From contig JAJYOH010000124.1 of assembly GCA_021796315.1 (NCBI GenBank), positions 1 through 11,863 of the forward strand: DNA of 11,863 nucleotides, read 5' to 3'. Under the pieces are notes generated by a model. That model did not search any database, had not been told where the DNA came from, and was given only the letters and a program-made list of their open reading frames with translations. The position numbers and the translations under genes were made by a program. Below are positions 1 to 5,571 of this stretch, in pieces; the stretch's first letter is position 1; the number at the start of each line of letters is the position of its first letter. Source of the stretch: Chloroflexota bacterium (GTDB lineage Bacteria > Chloroflexota > Anaerolineae > Anaerolineales > Villigracilaceae).

Positions 1-84
1 GGCTATTGCCAAAGCGAGACCGATGAAAATTCCAGGAAAGAAAACGATACTGCCAATTGTGTGTTTAGATTTTATCTGCATCAT
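1..84 (-). CDS. 5' end of a probable membrane protein, cut by the window edge
   Basis: Reading leftwards from an ATG at 84 gives 28 open codons to base 1. They begin MMQIKSKHTIGSIVF and continue with a hydrophobic run rich in Ile, Phe, Gly, Leu and Ala. This looks like a short basic N-terminus followed by the first membrane segment (inside-positive). An in-frame TAA lies upstream at 124-126, so the start must be at 84 or at the adjacent ATG at 81. No clear Shine-Dalgarno sequence is visible, but a good -10 box lies about 40 nt upstream. The family cannot be named from 28 residues. It could also be a chance ORF, so confidence is modest. Confidence 0.42.
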   Translation of the reverse strand, partial: MMQIKSKHTIGSIVFFPGIFIGLALAIA

Positions 85-122
85 GGCCCATGTCTGTCGA
101 TGGAAAATGTATTGCAAGCACG

Positions 123-128
123 ATTATA
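123..128 (-). promoter_or_regulatory. Candidate -10 box for the left-edge gene
   Basis: The minus strand reads TATAAT, preceded by GGT, 38 nt upstream of the ATG at 84. The -35 region is poor: only TTCAAT-like bases at about 15-16 nt spacing. The 135-bp gap 85-219 separates divergent genes and so must hold promoters for both. I cannot find a convincing + strand promoter for the acyltransferase in it. Confidence 0.35.
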
Positions 129-219
129 ACCGGGCGCTTTGCAATTGAATAACGATAGTCGATTGAAAGGCGTTTATCGCCCGTTCTGTGTTATCTTTCG
201 AGCGAGTTGAGGAGGAACA

Positions 220-909
220 ATGCGTGGAAATTTGATGTACAGGTTCACTGTTTTTTGCATCCGCGTCTATGCGCGAATAATGTTGAAGTTTGACGCTCAT
301 TGGCATGGCAGCCTTCCGCCAGGCCCGAAACTTTTTGTCGCCAATCATCCCAGCGCATCAGACCCTTTTATTATTCATCTTCTTTCAAGCGATCATTTGA
401 GCGTTCTAATCAGCGGGAATGCCTTCGCCATGCCTTTATTTGGCATGTTACTTCACCACATGGAGCAGATTTGTGTTTCGGCTGAACAAGGTAAACAAGC
501 CATGGAATCAGCCAGGGCACGCCTCGGCACGGGACATTCGGTCTGCGTCTTCCCCGAAGGATTGGTCAGCCCTCAAAGTGGAGGCTGCCATCCGGCGCAC
601 AGCGGCGCGGCGCGGCTTGCCATGTTGATGGGTGTGCCTGTTATTCCGGTCGGCATTTATCTGCCGCGCGAAAGGAATTTTTATATCTCCTCCAGCTTGA
701 GCGGCAAGCGAACCGCGGCTTATTGGTATCTGCATGGGCCTTATGGGATGACCATCGGCGAGCCAATGCGGTTTACGGGCGACATAGAAGATAAGGATGT
801 TGTCGGTGCGGTGACGAATAGCATAATGGCAAAGATTCACGAACTGGCTGAAGAAAGCGAACGGCGCGTGCGATTTGTTCCATCAGGCGTGCGATTGCCC
901 GTTACATAA
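220..909 (+). CDS. PlsC-family (LPLAT) 1-acylglycerol-phosphate acyltransferase-like protein
   Basis: This 229-aa protein has the two hallmark blocks of the PlsC/LPLAT family. The catalytic HX4D motif is at residues 43-48 within NHPSASDP, and the FPEG substrate-binding block is at 111-114. A VIPVGI strand (141-146) follows, as is usual. Members transfer an acyl group from acyl-CoA or acyl-ACP to a (lyso)glycerophosphate or another hydroxylated lipid at the inner membrane. The N-terminal ~22 residues are amphipathic to hydrophobic and probably touch the membrane. The start is fixed by a perfect AGGAGG at 210-215, four bases before the ATG. It stands alone on the + strand and converges on the Nudix gene, sharing a terminator. 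Divergent LPLAT proteins have many acceptors, so the substrate is not assigned and phosphatidate synthesis is only one option. Confidence 0.85.
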   Translation: MRGNLMYRFTVFCIRVYARIMLKFDAHWHGSLPPGPKLFVANHPSASDPFIIHLLSSDHLSVLISGNAFAMPLFGMLLHHMEQICVSAEQGKQAMESARARLGTGHSVCVFPEGLVSPQSGGCHPAHSGAARLAMLMGVPVIPVGIYLPRERNFYISSSLSGKRTAAYWYLHGPYGMTIGEPMRFTGDIEDKDVVGAVTNSIMAKIHELAEESERRVRFVPSGVRLPVT

Positions 910-912
910 AAT

Positions 913-944
913 AAAACTTCCCGCATTATTGCGGGAAGTTTTTT
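913..944. terminator. Bidirectional terminator shared by the convergent acyltransferase and Nudix genes
   Basis: A near-perfect hairpin has a 13-bp stem, 913-925 paired with 930-942, around the four-base loop TTAT. It is flanked by an A run on the left and six T residues (939-944) on the right. It therefore works as a rho-independent terminator on both strands. The minus-strand Nudix gene reads into it: its last codons (Lys-Asn-Phe-Pro-Gln) form one arm and its TAA begins in the loop. Confidence 0.85.
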
Positions 945-1363
945 AGTAATTCAAGCAAGCCATCAGGATAAAGCGGGGTCTGTGAATTGAATTCATCGAG
1001 ATGTTTCCACACGACTTCGAATGTGCCCGCTCCCGCTTCATGCCCGGACATTTCGGCCTGCTCGTATAACCTGGAGTTGACCAGCCGCCCATCATAAACC
1101 TGAATGATCTCGTGGCCGGGATTCCCATTGAAGATGAAAATATTTTCAAATGTGCCAAGATATTTTAGATCGGCAACTTCTGCGTCGAGTTCTTCCATGA
1201 TCTCGCGGCGGACAGTTTCATCTGATCGTTCGCCAAACTCGATCCCTCCGCCGAGCGGACGATAGAAAGTTTGATCCTTTTTAGGGTCATAACCTTCAGC
1301 GACAAGAATTTTATTTTGATGAAGAAAAACGCATAATGCAAGCGGGCGGATTTTGTTTTTCAT
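926..1363 (-). CDS. Nudix hydrolase
   Basis: This 145-aa single-domain protein has a Nudix box at residues 39-60: G39-x5-E45-x7-R53-E54-I55-M56-E57-E58. That matches GX5EX7REUXEE, and the glutamates would bind Mg2+/Mn2+. The usual glycine after EE is Asp60, a tolerated variation. The family cleaves nucleoside diphosphates linked to another moiety (dNTPs, NDP-sugars, ADP-ribose, alarmones). The Arg-Pro-Leu-Gly-Gly-Gly lead-in is typical, but the substrate cannot be told from sequence. The start at 1363 is supported by GGAGG four bases upstream. It lies 45 bp downstream of miaB on the same strand and is probably co-transcribed. The 3' end is embedded in the shared terminator. Confidence 0.88.
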   Translation of the reverse strand: MKNKIRPLALCVFLHQNKILVAEGYDPKKDQTFYRPLGGGIEFGERSDETVRREIMEELDAEVADLKYLGTFENIFIFNGNPGHEIIQVYDGRLVNSRLYEQAEMSGHEAGAGTFEVVWKHLDEFNSQTPLYPDGLLELLKNFPQ

Positions 1364-1383
1364 GTTCCCTCCAGGAAATGCAG

Positions 1384-1404
1384 GGGCGACCTTAATGGTC
1401 GCCC
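1384..1404. repeat. Perfect hairpin between miaB and the Nudix gene
   Basis: GGGCGACC (1384-1391) and GGTCGCCC (1397-1404) form an exact 8-bp stem with loop TTAAT. On the transcribed minus strand it follows the miaB stop (1409-1411) by a few bases but has no U tract. Read on the + strand it would have GATTTTA after it. It is probably an mRNA stem-loop that attenuates or stabilises the miaB message rather than a strong terminator. Confidence 0.55.
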
Positions 1405-1408
1405 GATT

Positions 1409-2779
1409 TTATACAGTGATCAGTGTTGGTTGTTTTTGCGAGCGCACTCCAGCGAGTGCGGCCTGCATGGACCACGGTCCCGTCCATGTGACGGTAACGG
1501 GCAAAACTTTTCCGCGCAGATCATCTTCCGATTCAACGAAAACCAGTTTGTTGGTGGGCGTACGTCCGCGCCAGCGGCCTTTAACTTTTTCTTCGAATAA
1601 AACATCAACGGACTGACCTAGATATTTTTTGTTGATCTCATCAACAATGTTTTCCTGAAGCTCTTCCAACATGCGGAAGCGGCGCATCTTTTCTTCGTCG
1701 GTGACGTTATCGTCCATGCGGCGGGTGGCAACGGTACCAGCCCGAACGGAGTAACGCGCCAAATGAGCGACATCCAGCTTGAGGTCCGATAAGACGCGAT
1801 AGGTTTGCATAAATTGTTCATCGGTTTCGCCGGGGAATCCGACGATGATGTCCGTGGCGATGGAACAGTCCGGCAGACGTTCGCGAATCTTTGCAACCAG
1901 GTCGCGATAATTTTGTTGAGTGTACCCGCGCTTCATGTTCGATAAAACTTCATCGTCGCCTGCCTGAATGGGAAGCTCGATGTGCGGCATGACGCGCGGG
2001 AGTTCGGCGATGGCTTCGATGAGATCATCGGCAAAATAATTCGGATGCGAAGTTAAGAAGCGGATGCGCTCGACGCCATCAATGTCATGGATGAGGCGCA
2101 GAAGCGCGGCAAGGTTCGGACCACGCGTGCCCGTCAGGGTATCGGGAATATCTTTTCCATAGCGGTCAACGATCTGGCCGAGCAACGTAATTTCTTTGAC
2201 GCCTTGTCTCGCGAGCGAACGAGCCTCGCTGACGATATCGCCAACCGGACGCGAACGCTCGACGCCGCGCTGGTAGGGGATGATGCAAAAAGTGCAGGCG
2301 TGCGAGCAGCCATAGACGATGGGCACGTGCGCGCTGATAAGTTTTCCGCGTTCGGCGACGGGCAGGATGAGTTCGTCATCCATCATCATGAAGCGGCGCG
2401 TGGTTTGGGCATCTTCGGTGGAGCGGATTTCACCCTGCGTGAGATGTGAGATCAACGGGCCGGGATCGGATGGCGGCGAGAAGACATCCACGAATGGAAG
2501 TCTGGCGCGTAATTTTTCCGCGCCGCGCACGCCGACCATGCAGCCCATCAAGTTAATGACGAGATTGGGATTCTTTTCCTTGAGCGGGCGGAGGGATGTC
2601 ACACGTCCGAACGCTTTGTCTTCGGCAGACTGGCGAACTACGCAGGTATTTAAAACAATAACATCCGCTTCTTCAATAGTTTCGGTAAATGTATAGCCGA
2701 GGTGTTCCAACGATGAGCCGACGCGTTGCGAGTCGGCCACGTTCATTTGACAGCCTTCGGTCCAGATGTGATATTTCAT
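1409..2779 (-). CDS. miaB: tRNA-2-methylthio-N6-dimethylallyladenosine synthase MiaB
   Basis: This 456-aa protein has standard MiaB length and domain order. The UPF0004 domain (about 1-120) has its three cluster cysteines Cys10, Cys46 and Cys80. The radical-SAM domain has CSHACTFC, the CX3CX2C motif at Cys158, Cys162 and Cys165. A C-terminal TRAM domain spans about 375-440. The enzyme adds a methylthio group to i6A37 of tRNAs that read UNN codons, using two 4Fe-4S clusters and SAM. The usual GQNVNSYG block reads GQIVDRYG here (201-208), a point to compare with close relatives. No Shine-Dalgarno sequence precedes the ATG, while a TATAAT ends only 10 bases upstream, suggesting a nearly leaderless transcript. 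It is divergent from tRNA-Ser(UGA), a predicted substrate. The last residues cover a small hairpin at 1443-1460. Confidence 0.93.
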   Translation of the reverse strand: MKYHIWTEGCQMNVADSQRVGSSLEHLGYTFTETIEEADVIVLNTCVVRQSAEDKAFGRVTSLRPLKEKNPNLVINLMGCMVGVRGAEKLRARLPFVDVFSPPSDPGPLISHLTQGEIRSTEDAQTTRRFMMMDDELILPVAERGKLISAHVPIVYGCSHACTFCIIPYQRGVERSRPVGDIVSEARSLARQGVKEITLLGQIVDRYGKDIPDTLTGTRGPNLAALLRLIHDIDGVERIRFLTSHPNYFADDLIEAIAELPRVMPHIELPIQAGDDEVLSNMKRGYTQQNYRDLVAKIRERLPDCSIATDIIVGFPGETDEQFMQTYRVLSDLKLDVAHLARYSVRAGTVATRRMDDNVTDEEKMRRFRMLEELQENIVDEINKKYLGQSVDVLFEEKVKGRWRGRTPTNKLVFVESEDDLRGKVLPVTVTWTGPWSMQAALAGVRSQKQPTLITV

Positions 2780-2789
2780 AGTGGGTGAA

Positions 2790-2795
2790 ATTATA
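2790..2795 (-). promoter_or_regulatory. -10 box of the miaB promoter
   Basis: The minus strand reads GGTATAATTT. The TATAAT ends 10 nt before the miaB ATG, so initiation at the usual distance would leave a leader of only about 3-5 nt. No good -35 is visible at 16-18 nt. Confidence 0.55.
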
Positions 2796-2825
2796 CCAAG
2801 AGCAGTCTGGATTTGATACTAACAA

Positions 2826-2853
2826 TTGATTTGTAATTTCTTTATGGTAAAAT
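2826..2853 (+). promoter_or_regulatory. Promoter of the tRNA-Ser unit
   Basis: TTGATT (2826-2831), a 16-nt spacer, then TAAAAT (2848-2853) make a plausible sigma-70-type promoter pointing at the tRNAs. A leader of about 55 nt follows. It contains a 7-bp stem, CACTTGC (2881-2887) with GCAAGTG (2895-2901), before the first tRNA. A second GGGTAAAAT (TAAAAT at 3015-3020) lies just before the second tRNA and may be an extra start site. Confidence 0.55.
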
Positions 2854-2913
2854 CGCTTCCGCCCCCGAAAGGCACACCTGCACTTGCGGCGGGTGCAAGT
2901 GTCGGGATGACAT

Positions 2914-2998
2914 GGAGGGATGGCCGAGCGGCTGAAGGCGCATGTCTTGAAAACATGTTTGGGTCACACCAACGTGGGTTCGAATCCCACTCCCTCCG
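2914..2998 (+). tRNA. tRNA-Ser(UGA)
   Basis: The acceptor arms GGAGGGA (2914-2920) and TCCCTCC (2991-2997) pair, with discriminator G at 2998. The anticodon loop CTTGAAA gives anticodon TGA at 2948-2950, read as UGA for UCA codons. The long variable arm and the TTCGAAT T-loop are typical of class II serine tRNAs. A36-A37-A38 is the i6A/ms2i6A recognition motif of MiaA and MiaB, and miaB is the adjacent divergent gene. The 3' CCA is not encoded. Confidence 0.96.
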
Positions 2999-3030
2999 CT
3001 CAACATCTATCGGGTAAAATATCTGCACCT

Positions 3031-3122
3031 GGGGAGGTGCCAGAGTGGCTGAATGGGCTCGCCTGCTAAGTGAGTGCCGGGGTTAAACTCGGTCGCGGGT
3101 TCGAATCCCGCCCTCCCCGCCA
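3031..3122 (+). tRNA. tRNA-Ser(GCU)
   Basis: The acceptor arms GGGGAGG (3031-3037) and CCTCCCC (3112-3118) pair. Discriminator G is at 3119 and an encoded CCA at 3120-3122. The anticodon loop CTGCTAA gives GCT, decoding AGU and AGC. The variable arm CCGGG/CTCGG is long, as expected for Ser. Unlike its neighbour it has U36 and so is not a MiaB substrate. It lies 32 bp after tRNA-Ser(UGA) and is followed by the tandem repeats that copy its 3' end. Confidence 0.95.
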
Positions 3123-3126
3123 AACG

Positions 3127-3153
3127 AAAACGCGTCCGAAAGGGTGCGTTTTT
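3127..3153 (+). terminator. Rho-independent terminator 1 of the tRNA unit
   Basis: AAACGCGTCC (3128-3137) pairs with GGGTGCGTTT (3142-3151) through eight Watson-Crick and two G-U pairs, closed by a GAAA tetraloop and followed by a T run. It lies four bases after the encoded CCA. Confidence 0.8.
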
Positions 3154-3214
3154 GATTCAGTCGCGTGCCCCTGTTGAAGGGATGATATTCGAACCCCGCC
3201 CTCCCCGCCAAACG

Positions 3215-3241
3215 AAAACGCGTCCGAAAGGGTGCGTTTTT
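3215..3241 (+). terminator. Rho-independent terminator 2 of the tRNA unit
   Basis: This is an exact copy of the first terminator, carried by the second 88-bp unit. Confidence 0.78.
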
Positions 3242-3302
3242 GATTCAGTCGCGTGCCCCTGTTGAAGGGATGATATTCGAACCCCGCCCTCCCCGCCAAA
3301 CG

Positions 3303-3329
3303 AAAACGCGTCTATAAAGGCGCGTTTTT
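3303..3329. terminator. Terminator 3, between the tRNA unit and the convergent ATP-grasp gene
   Basis: AAACGCGTC pairs with GGCGCGTTT around the loop TATAAA, followed by TT. The loop and apex differ from the first two copies but pairing is kept. It sits three bases beyond the stop of the minus-strand ATP-grasp gene and has an A run on its other side, so it may stop transcripts from both directions. Confidence 0.72.
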
Positions 3330-3332
3330 GAT

Positions 3333-4484
3333 TCAATAAGTATCTTCACCATTCCACTCAATGTCAAACGTGGATGCGGCCAGCGGACTGATGTGTTGCT
3401 CCCGCGCCAGTTTTAGATAATATAAAATACTGCGCCATTGAAGCAAAAACGGCGACAGGTCTTTCATGTCAAAGATGACATCGCAGCTGGAGAAAAATGT
3501 CGAGAGCCAGGAATTAAATTTGTGATTTTTGATGGCGGGAAAAAGTCCGTACATGAGCATGGCCGATGCGAGCATTGACGATCTATTGCCGGATGGGGTC
3601 TGACACGACATGGATTCGTCGAAGAATGCATCGACAAATTTCGGCTCGGATGCCAGCAGGTGAATTCCGCTGGTAGCGCGTGGATTACATTCGAGAGCGA
3701 CGATTTCCCCATCCGGGGATTCAATGAAATCAAAAGCAATCTGCCCTGTGAACAGGGTTGCTTCTACAAATCTTCGTACCCACTCAAAAATTCCGGGATG
3801 GTTAAGATGTTGAAATACAATCGTCGCACCCTGACCAGCGGTGAAATCGGAGCGGTAAGCGGTGTGCGCAGTGATGTGTCCGTGGTGGCAGACGCTGTAT
3901 GTGCAGAATTGTTGTCCCTCGATGAATTCCTGCGCGATCCACGGATTATCGGAATCAAACGTCAGCGTGGCGAGGGCTTGTTTAATGGTGGGCCGGATCA
4001 GGGTCCGGGAGGCGAAGCGGGAATATATCGGCTTGAGGATGAGTCTTGTCCATTGAGCAAAAGCCATCAGCAACTCATCTTCTGAACGGATCAATAAAGT
4101 TTCAGGAACCGGGAGATCTAAATTTAATGCTTGAATGATAAATGCCCACTTGTGATGAATCGTTTGAAGCGGATTGATCGGCTCGACGAAAACTTTGCAG
4201 GGCAGCTGGTCGCGCCCCATGGAAACGTAAAAAACTTCCTCGCAGGTTGGGATGAGCAAATCGATCTTGTTCTGCGTGATGATGGATTTGAGCGCGCCGA
4301 GAAACGCGGATGTTTGCTGGCGCGGCGGCGGGACAAGATAATTGGCTGTGAGTGCATTGCTCGGCTCGGATAAATGTCCGCGCAAACTCTCAGCCATAAA
4401 AACTTTGTGGCCTGCGCGATGGAACGCCCGGGCAAGTTCGAGGGTCGCGGGTGCGCGTCCGCCAGTCAGAAGAATGTTTGACAT
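3333..4484 (-). CDS. ATP-grasp carboxylate ligase of the ole-like cluster
   Basis: This 383-aa protein has an ATP-grasp layout: a Rossmann-like N-terminus (MSNILLTGGRAPATLELAR), Lys151 in ILKPIYSRF for phosphate contact, a hinge-like AQEFIEG (184-190), and metal ligands in Asp252, Glu265 and Asn267 (ALECNPRATSG). ATP-grasp enzymes activate a carboxylate as acyl phosphate and join it to an amine or other nucleophile. The closest general look is the carbamoyl-phosphate-synthase/biotin-carboxylase-like group, but no specific reaction can be named. It is the last gene of the minus-strand block, 83 bp after the OleA-like gene across a palindromic repeat. No strong Shine-Dalgarno precedes its ATG, only GGTGA 8 nt away. 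The C-terminal ~100 residues are less conserved-looking. In context it may amidate or otherwise tailor the lipid made by the upstream enzymes. Confidence 0.82.
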   Translation of the reverse strand: MSNILLTGGRAPATLELARAFHRAGHKVFMAESLRGHLSEPSNALTANYLVPPPRQQTSAFLGALKSIITQNKIDLLIPTCEEVFYVSMGRDQLPCKVFVEPINPLQTIHHKWAFIIQALNLDLPVPETLLIRSEDELLMAFAQWTRLILKPIYSRFASRTLIRPTIKQALATLTFDSDNPWIAQEFIEGQQFCTYSVCHHGHITAHTAYRSDFTAGQGATIVFQHLNHPGIFEWVRRFVEATLFTGQIAFDFIESPDGEIVALECNPRATSGIHLLASEPKFVDAFFDESMSCQTPSGNRSSMLASAMLMYGLFPAIKNHKFNSWLSTFFSSCDVIFDMKDLSPFLLQWRSILYYLKLAREQHISPLAASTFDIEWNGEDTY

Positions 4485-4493
4485 TTTTTATTC

Positions 4494-4560
4494 ACCGCGA
4501 AGCGCACAAAGAACGCAAAGATTTAGAATTTTTCTTCGCGCACCTGGCGTTCTTTGCGAT
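4494..4560. repeat. Palindromic intergenic repeat A (CGCGAAG/CGCAAAG type)
   Basis: The left arm is built of CGCGAAG, CAAAGAA and CGCAAAG blocks. The right arm is its imperfect reverse complement (CTTCGCG, TTCTTTGCG), with an AT-rich centre near 4521-4532. It fills the gap between the OleA-like and ATP-grasp genes. It belongs to the same type as elements C and E. Confidence 0.75.
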
Positions 4561-4567
4561 TCGATTT

Positions 4568-5563
4568 TTAATAAGTCAAGACCAGCCCGCCGATGGATAA
4601 ACCAGCGCCCGTTCCGGCGATGAGAATTTTTTGTCCGCGCTGGATTTTATCGCTGCGGATCGAATCGTACAGCGTGACCGGGATCGAAGCGGCCACACAA
4701 TTTCCAAGCCATTCCAAAGTGTGCATGATCTTTTCGGAGGGCCAGCCAAATTTTTCGAGCATGAGCAATCCGACTCTGCTGGCCTGATGCGGAACCACGA
4801 CATCAATGTCCACCAGACTTTTTGATAAGCCCGGATAAAGCTCCTCAAGAAATTCATCGCCGATCTCGCGCACCATGCGCAGCACAGCGGGGCCATCCAT
4901 GTGAAAAAGATTATCTTCGGGTTTTGTGTTTGCGCGATTCGGATGCCGTCCCGAGCCGCCGCCCATAATGGCGGTCAAATACGCGCCATCGCCGTAGGTT
5001 TTTAAATGTGCGCGATGAATGATGGATTTTTCTCCCGCGCCTGCGCGCGTAACAACAACTGCCGCCGCCGCGTCCCCGACCAGTGAAGCGGACTCCGGTT
5101 CTTTGGGGTTGATGCCGCACGAGGAAATGTCCGAGCTGACGATGAGAATATTTTTATAACGATTCGTGCAAAGAAAATTTGCGGCCACATCCATGCCTGC
5201 GATAAAACTTAAACAGGTGTTGTGAACGGTCATGGCCGGGATGCCGGATTTACCAAGCCCGAGTTGACGCTGGATCAACGCGCCGGTATCGGGGATGGCT
5301 TGCTCAGCCGTGCCAGATGCGTTCATGATGAGATCGATGTCTTTGAGTTTGAGTCCGGCATCGTCGAGCGCTTCACGCGCGGCTTGCGCGCCCATGAACG
5401 AGCTGGTCTCGTTTGTCACCCAGCGACGCTCGCGCACGCCGTTGCGGCGTTCGACCCAGCCCGTTGGCACGCCGCACATTTTTTCCAACTCAGAACTTGG
5501 GACGATGCGCTCCGGCAAATAACGTCCGATGCCGGAAATTTTGAGAGGCAGGTTGACTTCCAT
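4568..5563 (-). CDS. OleA/FabH-like beta-ketoacyl synthase III (thiolase superfamily)
   Basis: This 331-aa protein has the KAS III triad: Cys117 in HNTCLSFIAG, His259 in VVPHQAS, and Asn288 in LGNCVAASIP. The C-terminal glycine loop GTGAGLSIGG is at 317-326. FabH starts fatty acid synthesis by condensing acetyl-CoA with malonyl-ACP. OleA instead joins two long acyl-CoAs head to head into a 2-alkyl-3-ketoacid. The neighbouring OleC- and OleD-like genes favour an OleA-type role, but the sequence is also FabH-like. I could not confirm the OleA glutamate that enters from the partner subunit. The start is supported by AGGAG five bases upstream, overlapping the stop of the preceding acyltransferase (8-bp gap). 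It is probably translated as part of the same message. Confidence 0.85.
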   Translation of the reverse strand: MEVNLPLKISGIGRYLPERIVPSSELEKMCGVPTGWVERRNGVRERRWVTNETSSFMGAQAAREALDDAGLKLKDIDLIMNASGTAEQAIPDTGALIQRQLGLGKSGIPAMTVHNTCLSFIAGMDVAANFLCTNRYKNILIVSSDISSCGINPKEPESASLVGDAAAAVVVTRAGAGEKSIIHRAHLKTYGDGAYLTAIMGGGSGRHPNRANTKPEDNLFHMDGPAVLRMVREIGDEFLEELYPGLSKSLVDIDVVVPHQASRVGLLMLEKFGWPSEKIMHTLEWLGNCVAASIPVTLYDSIRSDKIQRGQKILIAGTGAGLSIGGLVLTY

Positions 5564-5571
5564 GATTGCTC

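Larger units (their letters stand above)
3123..3298 (+). repeat. Two exact 88-bp tandem repeats carrying tRNA-Ser 3' ends and terminators
   Basis: Units 3123-3210 and 3211-3298 are identical over all 88 bases. Each begins with a terminator hairpin, continues with a ~30-nt linker containing a weak CCCT/AGGG stem, and ends with a 23-nt copy of the tRNA-Ser(GCU) 3' end (T-loop, acceptor strand and CCA, one mismatch). A third partial unit follows from 3299, with a diverged terminator. The copies lack D-arm, anticodon and a pairing T-stem, so they are not tRNAs. The arrangement resembles the repeats after E. coli tyrT that release rtT RNA. Confidence 0.9.

Noticed and set aside
1443..1460. Terminator within the miaB 3' end
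   Set aside because: The CGCACTC/GAGTGCG hairpin is real but lies inside coding sequence with no T tract. It is probably incidental or an old repeat remnant.
2087..2449. 120-aa open frame on the + strand
   Set aside because: It is a shadow of miaB on the opposite strand.
3123..3298. Additional tRNA genes in the 88-bp units
   Set aside because: Only the T-loop and 3' acceptor strand are present. There is no 5' acceptor, D-arm or anticodon arm, and the T-stem does not pair.
3066..3299. Minus-strand protein of 77 aa with an internal repeat
   Set aside because: It is a translation of the 88-bp repeat and the tRNA, with no ribosome-binding site.
3123..3331. CRISPR array
   Set aside because: There are only two full units, they are identical along their whole length with no variable spacers, and they contain tRNA ends and terminators.
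3031..3331. Attachment site of an integrated element at the tRNA 3' end
   Set aside because: The repeats are tandem at 88 bp and include the terminator. No integrase or mobile-element gene is present nearby.
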